NCBI GenBank assembly: GCA_020055645.1
Contig: CM034546.1
Coordinates: forward strand, 106,706,875 to 106,770,874
Origin: Tomocerus qinae
Lineage: Eukaryota; Arthropoda; Collembola; Entomobryomorpha; Tomoceridae
Direction of reading: 5' to 3'
Length of the DNA stretch: 64,000 nucleotides
The translations under genes and the position numbers were made by a program. Under the pieces are notes generated by a model that was given only the letters and a program-made list of their open reading frames with translations, was not told where the DNA came from and searched no databases. Below, piece after piece: positions 35,893 through 48,000 of the stretch. Numbering within the stretch: position 1 is the stretch's first letter; each line of letters starts with the position of its first letter.

Positions 35893-36503
35893 TTACGTAG
35901 ATACATCAAATAATATGCGACTTATACCGTAAAACCGACGACATTCTTTGAGAAGAGTGTTAAAGCCATCACAAGACGAAATGTCAGATTCTCTTTGAGT
36001 ACAAGAAAGGAAATTTGAAAGTTCAACTTGACATGGTTCCTGATTTGATTGTTGAGGTGGTCTGTCGCAATCGACGCACTCACGCTCTCCTCCATTTCTC
36101 ACGCCTCCAACAATAGCACTGCCAATAACGTGTCCCTACCAAATCGCATATATTTAGTTTTAAAAAAATCTAAAATGTTCGAATTACTAATTTACTAACT
36201 GCTGCAACTCCGCCGGCAGTGGCAGCCATCTGTTTGAATAGTCCAGGAGATTGTCTCGGCGGTGGCTGCTGGGCAGCTGGTGGAGAAGATGGACCTCGGC
36301 TGAAATCATTTAATTATTAATTTGGTATCAATGAATGAAAGTCAGAAATATAATTCATATACCTAAGTGGAGGATACGATGAATTCGATATCTATGGATC
36401 AATAAAAATGTTAAGTTCTATAATCCCTTATATACTTGTTTGAAGTTGAAGAAAATGAGCGACGAGGTGTGGATGATCCAGAACCTGATTTGCTTCTAGG
36501 CAT
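35893..36503 (-). CDS. CHCHD2: CHCHD2/CHCHD10-type twin CX9C mitochondrial protein
   Basis: Small intermembrane-space protein imported through the Mia40 disulfide relay; relatives act at MICOS and respiratory complex IV. Three exons on the minus strand: 36503-36436, 36299-36200 and 36135-35893, giving 136 aa. The N-terminus is MPRSKSGSGSSTPRRSFS, then a proline-rich linker (SSPPAAQQPPPRQSP) and the conserved alanine/glycine helix FKQMAATAGGVAAGHVIGSA. The CHCH domain has both CX9C motifs: CQVELSNFLSC and CDGFNTLLKEC. A possible middle exon near 36370-36395 was not used because exon 1 and the 36299 exon join in phase directly. It is head-to-head with WRAP53. CHCHD2 and CHCHD10 cannot be separated here. 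Confidence 0.92.
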
Positions 36504-36972
36504 TTTTTAAATCGTTCTGAAACTTCCTCGTTGAATGGTAGTTAAAAATTTGCAGTTTTAAAGTTAATAGAAAGACTGGTTAGGTATTTTAATAGAAGGA
36601 AACGATCATTCTTGGGAGCAGTCGTCCTATTTGTCCAGCATTTTTGTTTCGAAGACTATTTTTCATGTTTATTTCCATGAACTATTTAAAGAAAGTTGTA
36701 TCTATAGCTACTCCGGGAATGCATCTTCCTCTGGAATCTTCGTCTAATGTCTGCGTGGGAGCTGAAGAGAAACAGCGCCAAGTCAAGCTCACACATGCAA
36801 TTCAACCGAAGAACGACGAAACACTGCCGATTTTTGTGAATTTTACCGATTTTGAGCTAGGAATTTTGACTGAAGAGAAATTACCAAAAATATGTTTATA
36901 TGAAGTAGTCCGTAATTTTTTAAGTTAGTTTGAATTTTGTGCATTGTTCGTAGTTTGTATGAATAGAGAATA
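36504..36972. promoter_or_regulatory. Probable bidirectional promoter of CHCHD2 and WRAP53
   Basis: Only 469 bp separate the divergent start codons of CHCHD2 and WRAP53, so both promoters must lie here or overlap. No TATA box is placed convincingly. The right part contains a small plus-strand ORF. Confidence 0.55.
36644..36928 (+). CDS. Possible small protein upstream of WRAP53, unrecognised
   Basis: An open frame of up to 94 codons, with several in-frame ATGs (36644, 36665 and 36677), ending TAG at 36926-36928, 44 bp before the WRAP53 ATG. The sequence reads like protein (MNYLKKVVSIATPGMHLPLE, IFVNFTDFELGILTEEKLPK) with balanced composition and charge, unlike most chance ORFs here. I recognise no family. 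It may be a separate small gene, the first cistron of a dicistronic WRAP53 transcript, or a long upstream ORF. The chance explanation stays open. Confidence 0.35.
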   Translation: MFRRLFFMFISMNYLKKVVSIATPGMHLPLESSSNVCVGAEEKQRQVKLTHAIQPKNDETLPIFVNFTDFELGILTEEKLPKICLYEVVRNFLS

Positions 36973-39246
36973 ATGGATTTACATGCACAAACTAATTCTT
37001 CAGAACATCCTTCTGAGGAACAGGAGTACACACATAATACTGCAAATATTACTGGAACTGAAAACATAGTTATATCAGAAGAAGCCGACCTATCCTTTAA
37101 TAACAGTCTTCAGACTAATTTTGACAATATTAATGAGAGCAGAGAGGAACCTATGGAAGAGATTTTACAGAACGATAATATTAAAGATACAGGACCTTTA
37201 GAAATACCCAATTTAAGTATACCAATTTTAGATTCTCAAACTGAACCTACTCAATCAAAAGATTTGAGTGAAAACAGTAAACCAGAAAATATTATTATTT
37301 CTGAGCCATTAGACTCTAATAACTCCTCAACTATACCGGAAATTTTAGATTTCAATCCAATCACATCAATCTGTTGTATTCCTCCTACACAAGTTCTACA
37401 TAACGTCGAAGTTGACGATACCGTTATTGATATCGTAAACGAAGTTCAACAAGGACAGAAAGAAGTTATCCTTACTCAAAAAGATTTAGAAGTTGCAGAT
37501 GCCATTATTCCTACTTCTGATTTAGGAAAAGAAGACGAAAAGGAGAATTTGTCATTAGCGGAACCAAATGGTCTTCAAGATAATAAATCTGCAGCGGAAG
37601 CCGACGTGGAAATGGCGATAGAACAAATAGATCAGCCCATATATTGGCCTTATAAAATATCCGATGAATTTCTGAAGCAAGACAAACTGGTTAGCATCGC
37701 CACTACGATAGAAGATGAATTTAAAAACAGAAATCTTAAAGGATGTAAATGGTAAGGTTTAAATGTTAATACATATCCTATAGTATTTAATTACTGCTAT
37801 TTAATTTTATTACTACATATTTAGAAAATAATAATTGCCTTTATTGTTTATTAGGGCTCCTGATGGAAGCTGTTTGATATCTAATTCTGATGACAATATC
37901 TTAAGACTTTACAATCTACCTCAATCTGTGTATCAAATCGAAGATTGGAATAATGCAAAATCTGTTGAAGAAGACACATTATGGACACCGGCTCTGTCAG
38001 TTCGAGAAGGAGGACAAATCTATGACTATGCATGGTTCCCTTTAATGAATTTATCTGATCCAGTATCCGCATGGTACTTATGAGTTAACTTTTTCTGCAA
38101 ATAAATTCTAATCCGCTCTGTCATTAATGTATCAAATCATAATAATAATAATAATTACATCATTCAAATTGACAGTTTTCTATCAACTGCCTGTGATGGA
38201 CCTGTTCATCTTAGAGATGCTTTTACCGGAATTCTACGAGCTTCATATCTAGCATACAACCAGTAATTTTTGATTTATTCAGTTACACATAAATAATTAA
38301 TACCATTTGCATTAAGTTAAAATATATACTTTTCTGAATAGATACGACGAGGTCACTGCAGCGTACAGTGTTGCATTCGATCCTTATGGAGAATACATTT
38401 ACTGCGGATTCAATCAAACAGTAAGAATTTTCAACACTTCGCGTCCAGGACGAGAATGCACAGTCAGAGTTCTAAAGCACAAAGTTCTTCCTGATTTGTG
38501 TCAAAAAGGAATAATATCTTGCATTGCTGTTAATCCGATATTGAATGGAGTGTACGCTTGTGGAAGTTATCGTCGCACCGTTGGTTTATATTTGGAGGAT
38601 GGATCAGTTCTATGTATATTAGAAGGACATTTAGGAGGTGTTACACATTTGTCCTTTAGTCATGATGGCTCCAAACTTTTCACTGGAGGACGAAAGGTGA
38701 AACAAATAATATAGTACGCTAAATAGCATGTTGTGCTCGAAGACCATGAAAACGTTGCACATATAAATTTTTACTTCAATATTAATTTTGTACAGGATTC
38801 TAGATTGATTTGTTGGGATATGAGGAATATGGGGGAAGAATATCAAATATTTGATCGAGTGGTAGAAACTAACCAACGAATATATTTTGAAGTATCTCGT
38901 AATGATCGTTATTTGATAAGCGGGGGTTCTGACGGTTGTATCCGTTTATGGGACTTACATTCACCTGATGGAAAATCAGTTAATCTTAACTTAAGTACTG
39001 ATTGTATCAACGGAGTAAGGTATGTTTGTAAAACGTGCAGCTATTTCATATTTTTTTTACTTTTTAGTGCCTCATAATTAATTGAGTACTCTGCATTATA
39101 GTTTGAATCCATACGTCCCAATTTTGGCAACTGCATCTGGTCAAAGACACTTTCCTGACATTTCTGAAGACGGAGATTCTGATGACATGTTTGTGACTTC
39201 GAAAGTTAAAGAAACTAAAGAGATAAAATTATGGAAATTTGTCTGA
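36973..39246 (+). CDS. WRAP53: WRAP53 / telomerase Cajal body protein 1 (WD40)
   Basis: WD40 protein that binds the CAB box of small Cajal-body RNAs and telomerase RNA and delivers them to Cajal bodies. Six exons: 36973-37751, 37855-38073, 38176-38262, 38342-38696, 38796-39019, 39102-39246, giving 602 aa. The first 230 residues are acidic and low-complexity (EEADLSF, EEPMEEILQND). Family motifs follow: APDGSCLISNSDDNILRLYN, PVHLRDAFTGILRASYLAYN, YCGFNQTVRIFNTSRPGREC, GIISCIAVNP, YACGSYRRTVGLY, GHLGGVTHLSFSHDGSKLF, SRLICWDMRN, ETNQRIYFEVSRNDRYLISG, and a C-terminal ILATASGQRHFP. These follow human WRAP53 in order. It converges with the coiled-coil gene 357 bp away. Confidence 0.95.
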
Positions 39247-39602
39247 ATGAAGTATTTTTAAAAAGCTATTTTTTATTTTGTATATTTTTACACATCCTTA
39301 CACGGATACCTTCCGGATTTACCTTAAGATTCCTTTGTCAGAAATCAGGAAGAATAAGTTTAGTATAATGGAGCATATTATATGTACATAATATATAATT
39401 GTAATCTAAATGCATTTACGTTAATGGTTTGTAATTACATTAGCGTATTCAGTGATGTTTATTTTGGATGAACTTTGATCTTTTTCGCAAATTGAAGATG
39501 TGTATTGTAGTAAATTAGATTTGTAAAGCAAAAATCTCTGAATTTGATTTGAATGGATTTGCAGAGCAGGCGCGTTGTTGTAATTGTTAGCGGATAAAAG
39601 TT
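39247..39602. other. Convergent 3' region, no gene
   Basis: 356 bp between the WRAP53 stop and the stop of the minus-strand coiled-coil gene. No canonical AATAAA for WRAP53 was spotted. Nothing else is recognised. Confidence 0.45.
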
Positions 39603-40959
39603 TTAAAGTTCTCCATCAGTGATTCTGCGTCTAATGATTTCTTTCATTCTATTTTTTTCATAATCAAGTTTCCGATAGACGTCTGCAAGCACAGGTAGAG
39701 GAGCTTGTTCATAGACATCTTCTAAAGACAATCTGAGAGCACTATGCACATAATCTCTGCTATTCCATGGTTTCTGTTGTCTATTGTAGTAATTGTAGTA
39801 AGAAGATGATTTGCTTTCTTTATATAAATGGTCATATATTTGCCGTTTCTTCCTTATGGCTTCCTCCTCTCGTTTCTTCTCTTCTGCTTGCTGTATTTCT
39901 TCCAGTCTTTTCGCTATTGCTTGTTGACGTCTTTTGGCTTCATCTTGCTATTTATAGAAATAAACAATAATAATTCATGCAAAACTCACGATTTGTAGAA
40001 ATTGGTTTTGCAAAATTGGCTATAATCTAAATAATAACGGAAGCAGATATCAAATTGCGTACTTTTTCTTCTGTGAATACGCTGTATAAAAATTTTCACT
40101 TATTATACTTTCTCCAAGGAGAAAGCGTAAAACTTTCACCAGCTCTAATGGATGAAATTTGTCATTGAACAAAATTATTTTGAATCATGCCAATTCTGTT
40201 TTCATACACTATTCTTTGAAACTAGTGTAAATAACTCTCGGAAATATAAAACAAAATTATATACTTTAAACTTCAGAATATTTCCCAAAGTACACAATTA
40301 ATTAATTTTTGCAAACATTCTTAATATTGGCCAGAAACATATTTTATTATTTTCTCCCTGTTAGTTAGTTAGTTCAGCTTTATTCAAGTGACATTATATT
40401 TTCTCCTTGCTACTACTATAGCATGATTTTAAGTATTTTAAGTAGACATCATTACTACTGCGGCAAGATTTGTTTCTCAATGGAGATACTACTTACGTAA
40501 CGTAACATTATTGAACTGAAAAATTGGTAACTTACCACTAAATTCCTTTTTTCTATTTCGTCCAGGTACTCTCTTCTTAACTTTTCTCTATCCGCCTCGA
40601 TCTTCCTATAGAGCCTTTCTTCTTCAATGATCTCCAATTCTTTTCTCTTCCTCTCAGCCTCTCTCTTTTCTTGAATTTGTCGCTCTAACTCGGATCGGTA
40701 GAAAGCATTCCTAACACGAAAATCAGGAAGCTGGTCTGCAGTTTGGGAGACATGATATCGCTTGAGTGCCTTGCCTAAAAATCATTACAGAATAATTTAC
40801 TACAATAAAAAGGGGTAAATTAATATTTTCTTTAGTGGTGAAATATAATATTGAAAAACGGAAAATGAAATAAAATTGTTAATTACCTGAATGTGGCGTA
40901 GCTTCGGTCACAGCGTTTTGCATTATTCTTTCGACAATGTCATCAGCAGTATACGACAT
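39603..40959 (-). CDS. Unrecognised charged coiled-coil protein
   Basis: Three exons on the minus strand, 40959-40887, 40774-40536 and 39947-39603, join in phase to 218 aa. The start is MSYTADDIVERIMQNAVTEA. A central stretch from about residue 55 to 135 is almost wholly Lys/Arg/Glu-rich helix (EKREAERKRKELEIIEEERL, AKRRQQAIAKRLEEIQQAEE), a likely single alpha-helix or coiled coil. A tyrosine-rich patch (SSSYYNYYNRQQKPW) and a less biased C-terminus (LSLEDVYEQAPLPVLADVY) follow. Good donors and acceptors and phase closure support a real gene. I do not know the family; similar composition occurs in ciliary and microtubule-associated proteins, but no motif justifies that assignment. Confidence 0.75.
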
Positions 40960-43900
40960 TGTAGAATGAAACATTGTATTGATTTAAGCAAAGCAAGTTA
41001 ATGTATGTCAAGACTGGTCAATTCGTAGTTCTAGTGTACATGTGCATAATAACATGCATGTATAAATATTATACATACACAGTCCACAAATACGAGTAAA
41101 ATATTTTGTTTTGTAGTTGCAAGCTGAAGTGCTGGACACGGATTTACCTTGTACATTGCAGTACAAGTTCAGGTCACTAAATTCATGTTCATGTTAATAA
41201 TGTATGCTTTTACACATTTATTAGCTCTGCATAATCGGCCACGCTATTCTCTATTGAATTTACTTTTTATTCACTCATACTATGTATAGCTCTGTTTCAT
41301 TACAAAATCTCAACATCAGACGACGACCAGAATCCTCGCCCCATTGTTCAAGTAGGCTATAATTATAAATTCCACTACAAAATAAACTTCTAATGCACCA
41401 AATATACCTATATAATATTCATCACACCCATGCCTCTAGGAGTGTTTTTCTGTATAACTTGTAACACCAAACCGCTAATTTAACAAAGAGCCGGATGAAC
41501 GTCCATAGATCGATGAAAACCTCACTTAAGGTGCTACCGAGAAACTTTAGACACGCTAACGGCGACAGAATTGCGTGGGACCTAGTTAAACAAAGTTTAT
41601 TCTCTTCCACACAGCGACACAACAAAGCTGACATTGACTTTACTATTTTCGGCAATGAAGAACTTGCTGTATTCAGTGAATACTTTGTGTGTAAAAATGA
41701 ATTACTTTAGTTCGAACTTGCAATGGATTTTGTATCATGCTTTTGTATTTTGAATGGCCATAATTTGTTACTTTGAATTCCATAATAATGTAAAAGTTTA
41801 CGTCATCGATATACGTAATGGCAGCACTATTTTATCTACATTGTAGTACAGAAGCATAAGCATGTAGGTATCTTCGCTTGAATGAATCATCTTGTCAATA
41901 TCAATATATCAACCTTTCTTCCTCAATCCCAGCCGAAACCCCATTCCATGTCTTTTGTTTTACCTGAAGTAACTCCTTTCAAGATTCTGTACTTCTTCTA
42001 CCTGCAATTTTAGCTCGCCTGAGGAAGCGAGCTTACTTAAATACACACAAAATCTGTCGAATGTAGTATCACAATAAAAGTTAGCCAAATAGCGAATGAA
42101 TACTTGCTAAAATTAAGAAATGAATTAAAAAATAATATCAAAATTCTTGAATTTCGAATTTTAAATTAATGAACTGAAAAATATTTTTATTATCACCCGG
42201 AAGTAGTATTCTGGCCGTTGTGGAGAAAAGGCTTTCACTAAATCACGTTCCGTTCCGTAGCATATCCTCCAATAAGTAAGTGTAAGTGTAAGAAAAATAA
42301 AGATTTTTCTTATTTGCTTTTTGGCAACATTTAGGGCAACTGTGACATTATTTTTGCCTGACTGTTATAAAAGATTTTATTTTTCAATCTTTTTTTAAAA
42401 TCTATTTTACTGAATTCCACACAATTGCATCAGATCGTATATTAGCAAATACAGATGTAGCCATATATTATTTCATGATGCATGATACGTCAATGCAACA
42501 GAACATTTATTTGTTACTAGTACATCAGTAAGTATAAAGTACGTTAAGTAAATCTACGCAATGCACCAAAGTCTAAATAATTATTTTGTTGTAGTATGAT
42601 TGATTGAATCTAAACAGGTACATTTACTATCTGCTTTAGCAATCTGCTTCTATTTTGAAATAGTAGATACTACTCTTTAGCATTGTTAAATCCAACTAAA
42701 ATATTATTGTACAGATAAAAATAAGCTTGAATACATAAACGTATCAATGTAGGTGTTGCCTCTGCTGATTTTAAGATATTTATAACGAATGGAAACAGCT
42801 TAGGTGTGAAAGTGTGAATTTCGAATGCACGCATGATACTTTGAATTCAAGTTATATGATGTAATAATATAGAGTGAAGAATAAATGTAGTACAGTCTAA
42901 TATATTATGTGAATTTATAAAGGAAATATTAAGGTCTATAGCATTCCATGTAGCTACTTTGTCTGTCAAAACGCCGTCACGTTATGTGCGTGTAACTGTC
43001 AGTTTTATCTTTAAAAATTGGCGTGTATACAAATGTATCCTTCTTTAGCAAGCAACACTTTACTCTTAGTATCTATATGTAAACAGGTACCTATACACAA
43101 AAATATCAATGTAATATATTTGTCAAAGCATTCATCAATTCATCACTGTGTAAGGTTGTATAGTACATAAATTCATCTAATCGATTTCTTTCTCTCACCA
43201 ACCCAACGCAGGGTAATGCATTAAGTATGCGTATCTATTTGCCTTTATTTTTACGTTTCTCCTACACGCACTTGCATGTTTGTTCTTACTTTTCGATCAC
43301 AATTCAATTTTCCTTTAGGAATTAAGGGAAACTCCCTCTTATTAATCTACTTTAGCATTATAATAGCATTGAATCAAGCTAAATATAATACATAATCATT
43401 CTGACATGTATAGAATTAAATAATCATGTACACAACGACACAAATATGTTTACAACTACACATATTTACTATATGCCTAAGTATATGTAGTCTAAAGACT
43501 TCTATATCCATAGTTTGATGCTTAAAACACTACTACTACCCTTATAATAATTGTCGACAAGCATGCGAAATCTAATTGATATGTTTTACTCCCCTTCTGT
43601 CATTTCCTTGAATATTATTGCTATTCGTCACAACTCAATTAAATTCTATTAAGGAAACATATGAATACCACATAATTACCTAAATGAAACTGCATACTTA
43701 AGCAGTTAGCAAACAAATTAGTAAAACATTTTATTTGTTTTGAATGCATTTGGTGAGGGAAATGGAATTATATTGCACTTATGCAGTTTTACAGCTCATT
43801 CTCAAATCTTACCTCATATCATACTCATCCCAGACTTATATTTTTTTTATCTCAAGACAACGCATCTTTCCTTAGACGATTTATTCTGATTTATCCGTAC

Positions 43901-45020
43901 TTCCCTACTTCTTATTGTATTTACGCACACAATGGGTAGCAAAGAGACAATGTGCAATTTTAATTCAAAAGTGATCACTACTAAAAAATATTTACACTAC
44001 ATAATAGATAAGTTTTTACTACATAGATAATGCATAATTTAATTGAGTCCAAATTCAGGTACAAGGTGAGCTGACAATATGCCCCGTATCACTCAGGCAG
44101 ACGAGAAGGAAAGCGCGAAAGTCTGCCGAAGAGATGAACATTCCGTGCACTGCCGTACTAGTTCTTACGACGACGTCACATATTCGTATTCCTGCTGTGC
44201 AAGGATCTTCACTCAAGTTAGTTCAAGGAATTCTTTCTGCAATGCAGATTAAAGGAATTTGACATTTGCATTGCATACTAAATCATTTAACAAAATATTT
44301 TGTACTTTTGTGCTGTAGATCTTTTGGGACTGGGGACCTCTTGTATGTTACTTCTGTTTCCGACCGATTGACAATGTCCTACAATTTCTCCGTTCCAGTA
44401 AGTTAAGGTAAGGCACATTTTTTATTTGCCTCTGCTGATTTAATATTCGTGATGACTAATACAAAGTTTACAAACAAAAACTATGACTAAATCGTTTTCT
44501 TGAAAGCAAAACTGTAGGCAAAGGCACTAAAACTGTGTCATTCACTCATTCACAATAACCGAAACCCGATGTAGAGAGATGGTTTGTAATTTCGTAGAGA
44601 ATTAGTTATAAACACAATTTACAGCTGTACCTTCAACCTTAGTAGTGCAATTACCTAGATCCAAACGCAAGTTACATAATCTTTTTTTGTATGTATATTA
44701 AGTTAAGTATTCAGTTCAAATTCACTCTATATTATATTTTATTACCTCCTTGGGGTCATCAATTTTATTTCATATAGGTAGTTATTACGTTACATACTTT
44801 TGTGTTATTCTACGATGTACATGTACATTTACATAAAGTAAAGCTTACCACTTACTTACAACTTAAGAAGATCGAGGTGTGTGTGGTATATATAAAGTAA
44901 AATATAATTTTATTATAGTTTTAACAGACAGTTATAATTTTTTTTTGTAGAACTGAGGATCAAATTATTTATCTACCAAGACACGTAATATCTGGATACT
45001 CCGTTAAAAAGCCGGAATGA
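40960..45020. other. 5' flank of Apaf-1, gene-poor region
   Basis: Four kilobases with no supported coding exon. Two opposed ORFs at 41422-41710 overlap each other and look like chance. The dyad AGCTCGCC...GCGAGCT lies at 42012-42033. Near 44167 a CGACGTCA (CRE-like) site sits in GC-richer sequence that may be the Apaf-1 promoter. A TTTTTTTTGTAG acceptor at about 44950, just before the start codon, implies a non-coding first exon. Confidence 0.45.
42012..42033. repeat. Solo pair of the AGCTCGCC terminal repeat
   Basis: AGCTCGCCTGAG is followed at once by GAAGCGAGCT, so two inverted copies of the terminal repeat seen at 985 and 2096 lie almost back to back. This may be a footprint or an extreme internal deletion of the same element family. 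Confidence 0.45.
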
Positions 45021-48000
45021 ATGATGAACGGAGGAGAATTTCAGAGGCAGCGTGATCTTCTTAACCTCTATCGTTCAGATATAGTGAAGGATTTGGATGT
45101 TCAGCATGTCATCCCTAGACTGTTATCTGATCTGATAATTACCCATGATGACAAGCAAAGAATCGAAAATGAGGTTCATAATTGATCGATATTTCTTTTG
45201 ATTTTTAAAGTCGGTTTTGAAAATTAAAATGATGTATTGGATTTTGCAGGGTACTGCTGAGGACAAAGCGGAAAAGCTAATGGCTATTTTGGCATCAAAA
45301 GACAATCTAAATACTTTACCCTCATTTACAAATGCGCTCAAAAAGAAATATTACTGGTTATTCACGAAACTAACTCAAGATGAAGTTGACCATGTCAGAA
45401 TTCACACCAACTCAATTAGGCATAACTCAATCAACGATTTCATTAAAGACGATGATGTATTCAATTCTCCGAAGCATCAAAAGGTCAAAAACTTGTTGGA
45501 GTCGGGTGGGGTCCAATGTCTGCCTGTAGTGGCTGTCGAAAGAAAATATTTGGTAAGTACTAGCCCATCCTGTTGAAGAGTTCAGTGCTGAATCATACAT
45601 AACTTTGATTTTATAAAAGCCTTACTCACATGTTATTATATAGCTGGAGCTCATTCGAACGGAACTCAAGACTATAAAACAAAATCAATACTTGGTCATT
45701 CAAGGTAAGTAATATTAAGCTTGACGGTATATCTCAGTCGAAGCTGCCTACGATTGTGTTCATCCATGGATGGAGGAGGCTTTTTGTTTCGTATTTCTAT
45801 TAATTGTTCCTATAAAGCTAATTTTAAATATTTCTTTAGGAATGGCAGGATCAGGCAAGTCTGTATTGGCCACACAAGCTGTTAACAGCGCCGCACTAAT
45901 AAAGACATACTACGAGGTATGTATTATCTATTCAAATTAATCAAATACATTTGATTAATAGTAATCAAATTCAAAGGTTTGCCCTACATTATAAGTACTG
46001 CTAAGGTACTCTACTGTACACATTCATAGTTGATAGCTTTCTTTAAAATTTACGTTTCTTCTGTAATGTGCCTTCGTTTACTTGCTCTTTAGCTACTGTC
46101 GTCCGTTGGCATTTTTAGTATGGAAGCTGCTTTTCTTAACGCTAGTTAATACAGAAATGTAAATATGTTTCATACTGATTTTTGTTTGGATTATGCAGAG
46201 ATTAGTTAATTATCTCTCTTTAGAATAACCTAGATACTAATATCATGCAGTTCGTTGAAATAGATCCATACGAGTTACGAGTGCGTTTAGCTAGTTAAAA
46301 ATATGTGATACATTTATTTTACTTTAATTTATTTCCATATTTTAGGATGGTATTTTCTGGTTGGCTATTGGTAAAGAATGTTCAGAATCTAAGGATGCTT
46401 TACTCGCAAAGGTTATTTTTGTATTATCATATTCCTATTCATTGAGGTTATCTGTGTATTTGTGTATATCACTCGACTTATTCAATTATAACATCTGTAT
46501 CTTTAGATGCGCATATTGTTTGATAAACTGGGCGAAACCCGTGCTCCAAATTCACTAGAACATGGAGCAGAGCTGCTTAGGAATGCATTTAGCCGTAAAC
46601 CAAAAGCCCTCCTGGTAATTGACCTTCATTCACTAATGTGACTAATTGAATGCTAAAAGTTTATATGTATACCAATTTCTTTATTTTTTACACTTTAGGT
46701 CTTGGATGATGTTTGGAGATCTGAAGTCATACGAGCTTTTGACATAAAAGTTCCTATTTTGGTGACAACTCGAGATGTATCAACAATGGATGTCGTAAAT
46801 GGTCGCTACAAAGTTATTAAAGTTGAAGAAGGTTTCACAGAATCTGAATCTATGCAATTGTTTTGCCAAGCTCTTATGATGGACAGCGCTAGTGACTTAC
46901 CTCCAGAAGCAAGATCTATTCACAATGAATGCAAGGGAAGTCCTATGGTAATATCCCTTATATCTGCTCTCCTACAGGAGCACCTTTCTCCGTCTTACGA
47001 CGAAGGGAGATGGAAATATTATTTGGATTCCTTATCCAAGCGAAAATTTTCAAAAATGCGGAAAAGTCATGGTTATGAGCATGAAAGCATCTTGGATGCC
47101 ATTTCACTTAGCGTCGAAAGTCTAAGTGAAAGCAACAAGAAATTCTATGGAGATTTTGCACTGTTCCAAGATGATGTTGGAATTCCATGTCCGGTAATTG
47201 CTAATCACTAAAATTGATCGTTCTATCACTTGAGTCAAGTAAGACTTCTGCAGGAAAATAATTTCATTTCCTTATTTTTATGTAGGTGTTGATGGTCCTT
47301 TGGGGATTACAAAAGTATGAAGTTGAAGACATCATGAAGGATTTTGTTCGCAAAAGTTTGGCCATTGATGAGTATGACCCTTTAAAGAAGCATTACATAT
47401 ATTCCATACATGATCTGCAATTAGATTACGTCAAATACCAAATGTGGTGTACTGAAAATCGAGAAAGGGTATTCAAGTTCCACTTTTAAGTGAATTTTAT
47501 GTCTGGAATCTGGACTTATTTATTGAATTCAGATTATTATGAGAGCTATAGCTAATTAATAAATAGTCATTTTTTACTTTTTCATTAACACAGGATTTGC
47601 ATCAGAAGTTATTGGAAAAGTACGAAAAGGCCTGTGGCGGAGACTTTCACAAGCTTCCTGATGACGGTTACATCTTTTTCCATTTAGGGTATCATATATA
47701 TAAGTCTGGTCTCCACGCTTACTTTTCAAAAATCTATTTGGATCTGCAATTCATTGGTGAAAAAATGAGAATCACTGGACCTGCAGATCTTTTGGTTGAT
47801 TTGAGAAAATATTTGGACTTTATCGTTGGGGGTGTTAGTGCATTAAAGCTCTAAAGTTAATTAATGCAAATATTATTTCATATTCCATGAAAAAAATGTA
47901 TTTCTGGTGTGTAATTTTACAGGACGAAGAAAAGTTGAAGTTTGTCGAAGAGGTTCAAACATTTGCTCAATTAGTTGGACATAGAGTGTATGGCCAAATA

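Noticed and set aside
36369..36394. Possible extra CHCHD2 exon reading ISNSSYPPL
   Set aside because: It has an acceptor and a donor, but its phase does not fit exon 1, whereas exon 1 and the 36299 exon join in phase without it.
41422..41710. Overlapping ORFs on opposite strands
   Set aside because: They share the same bases, have no recognisable motif and no splice partners; chance or an unidentifiable relic.
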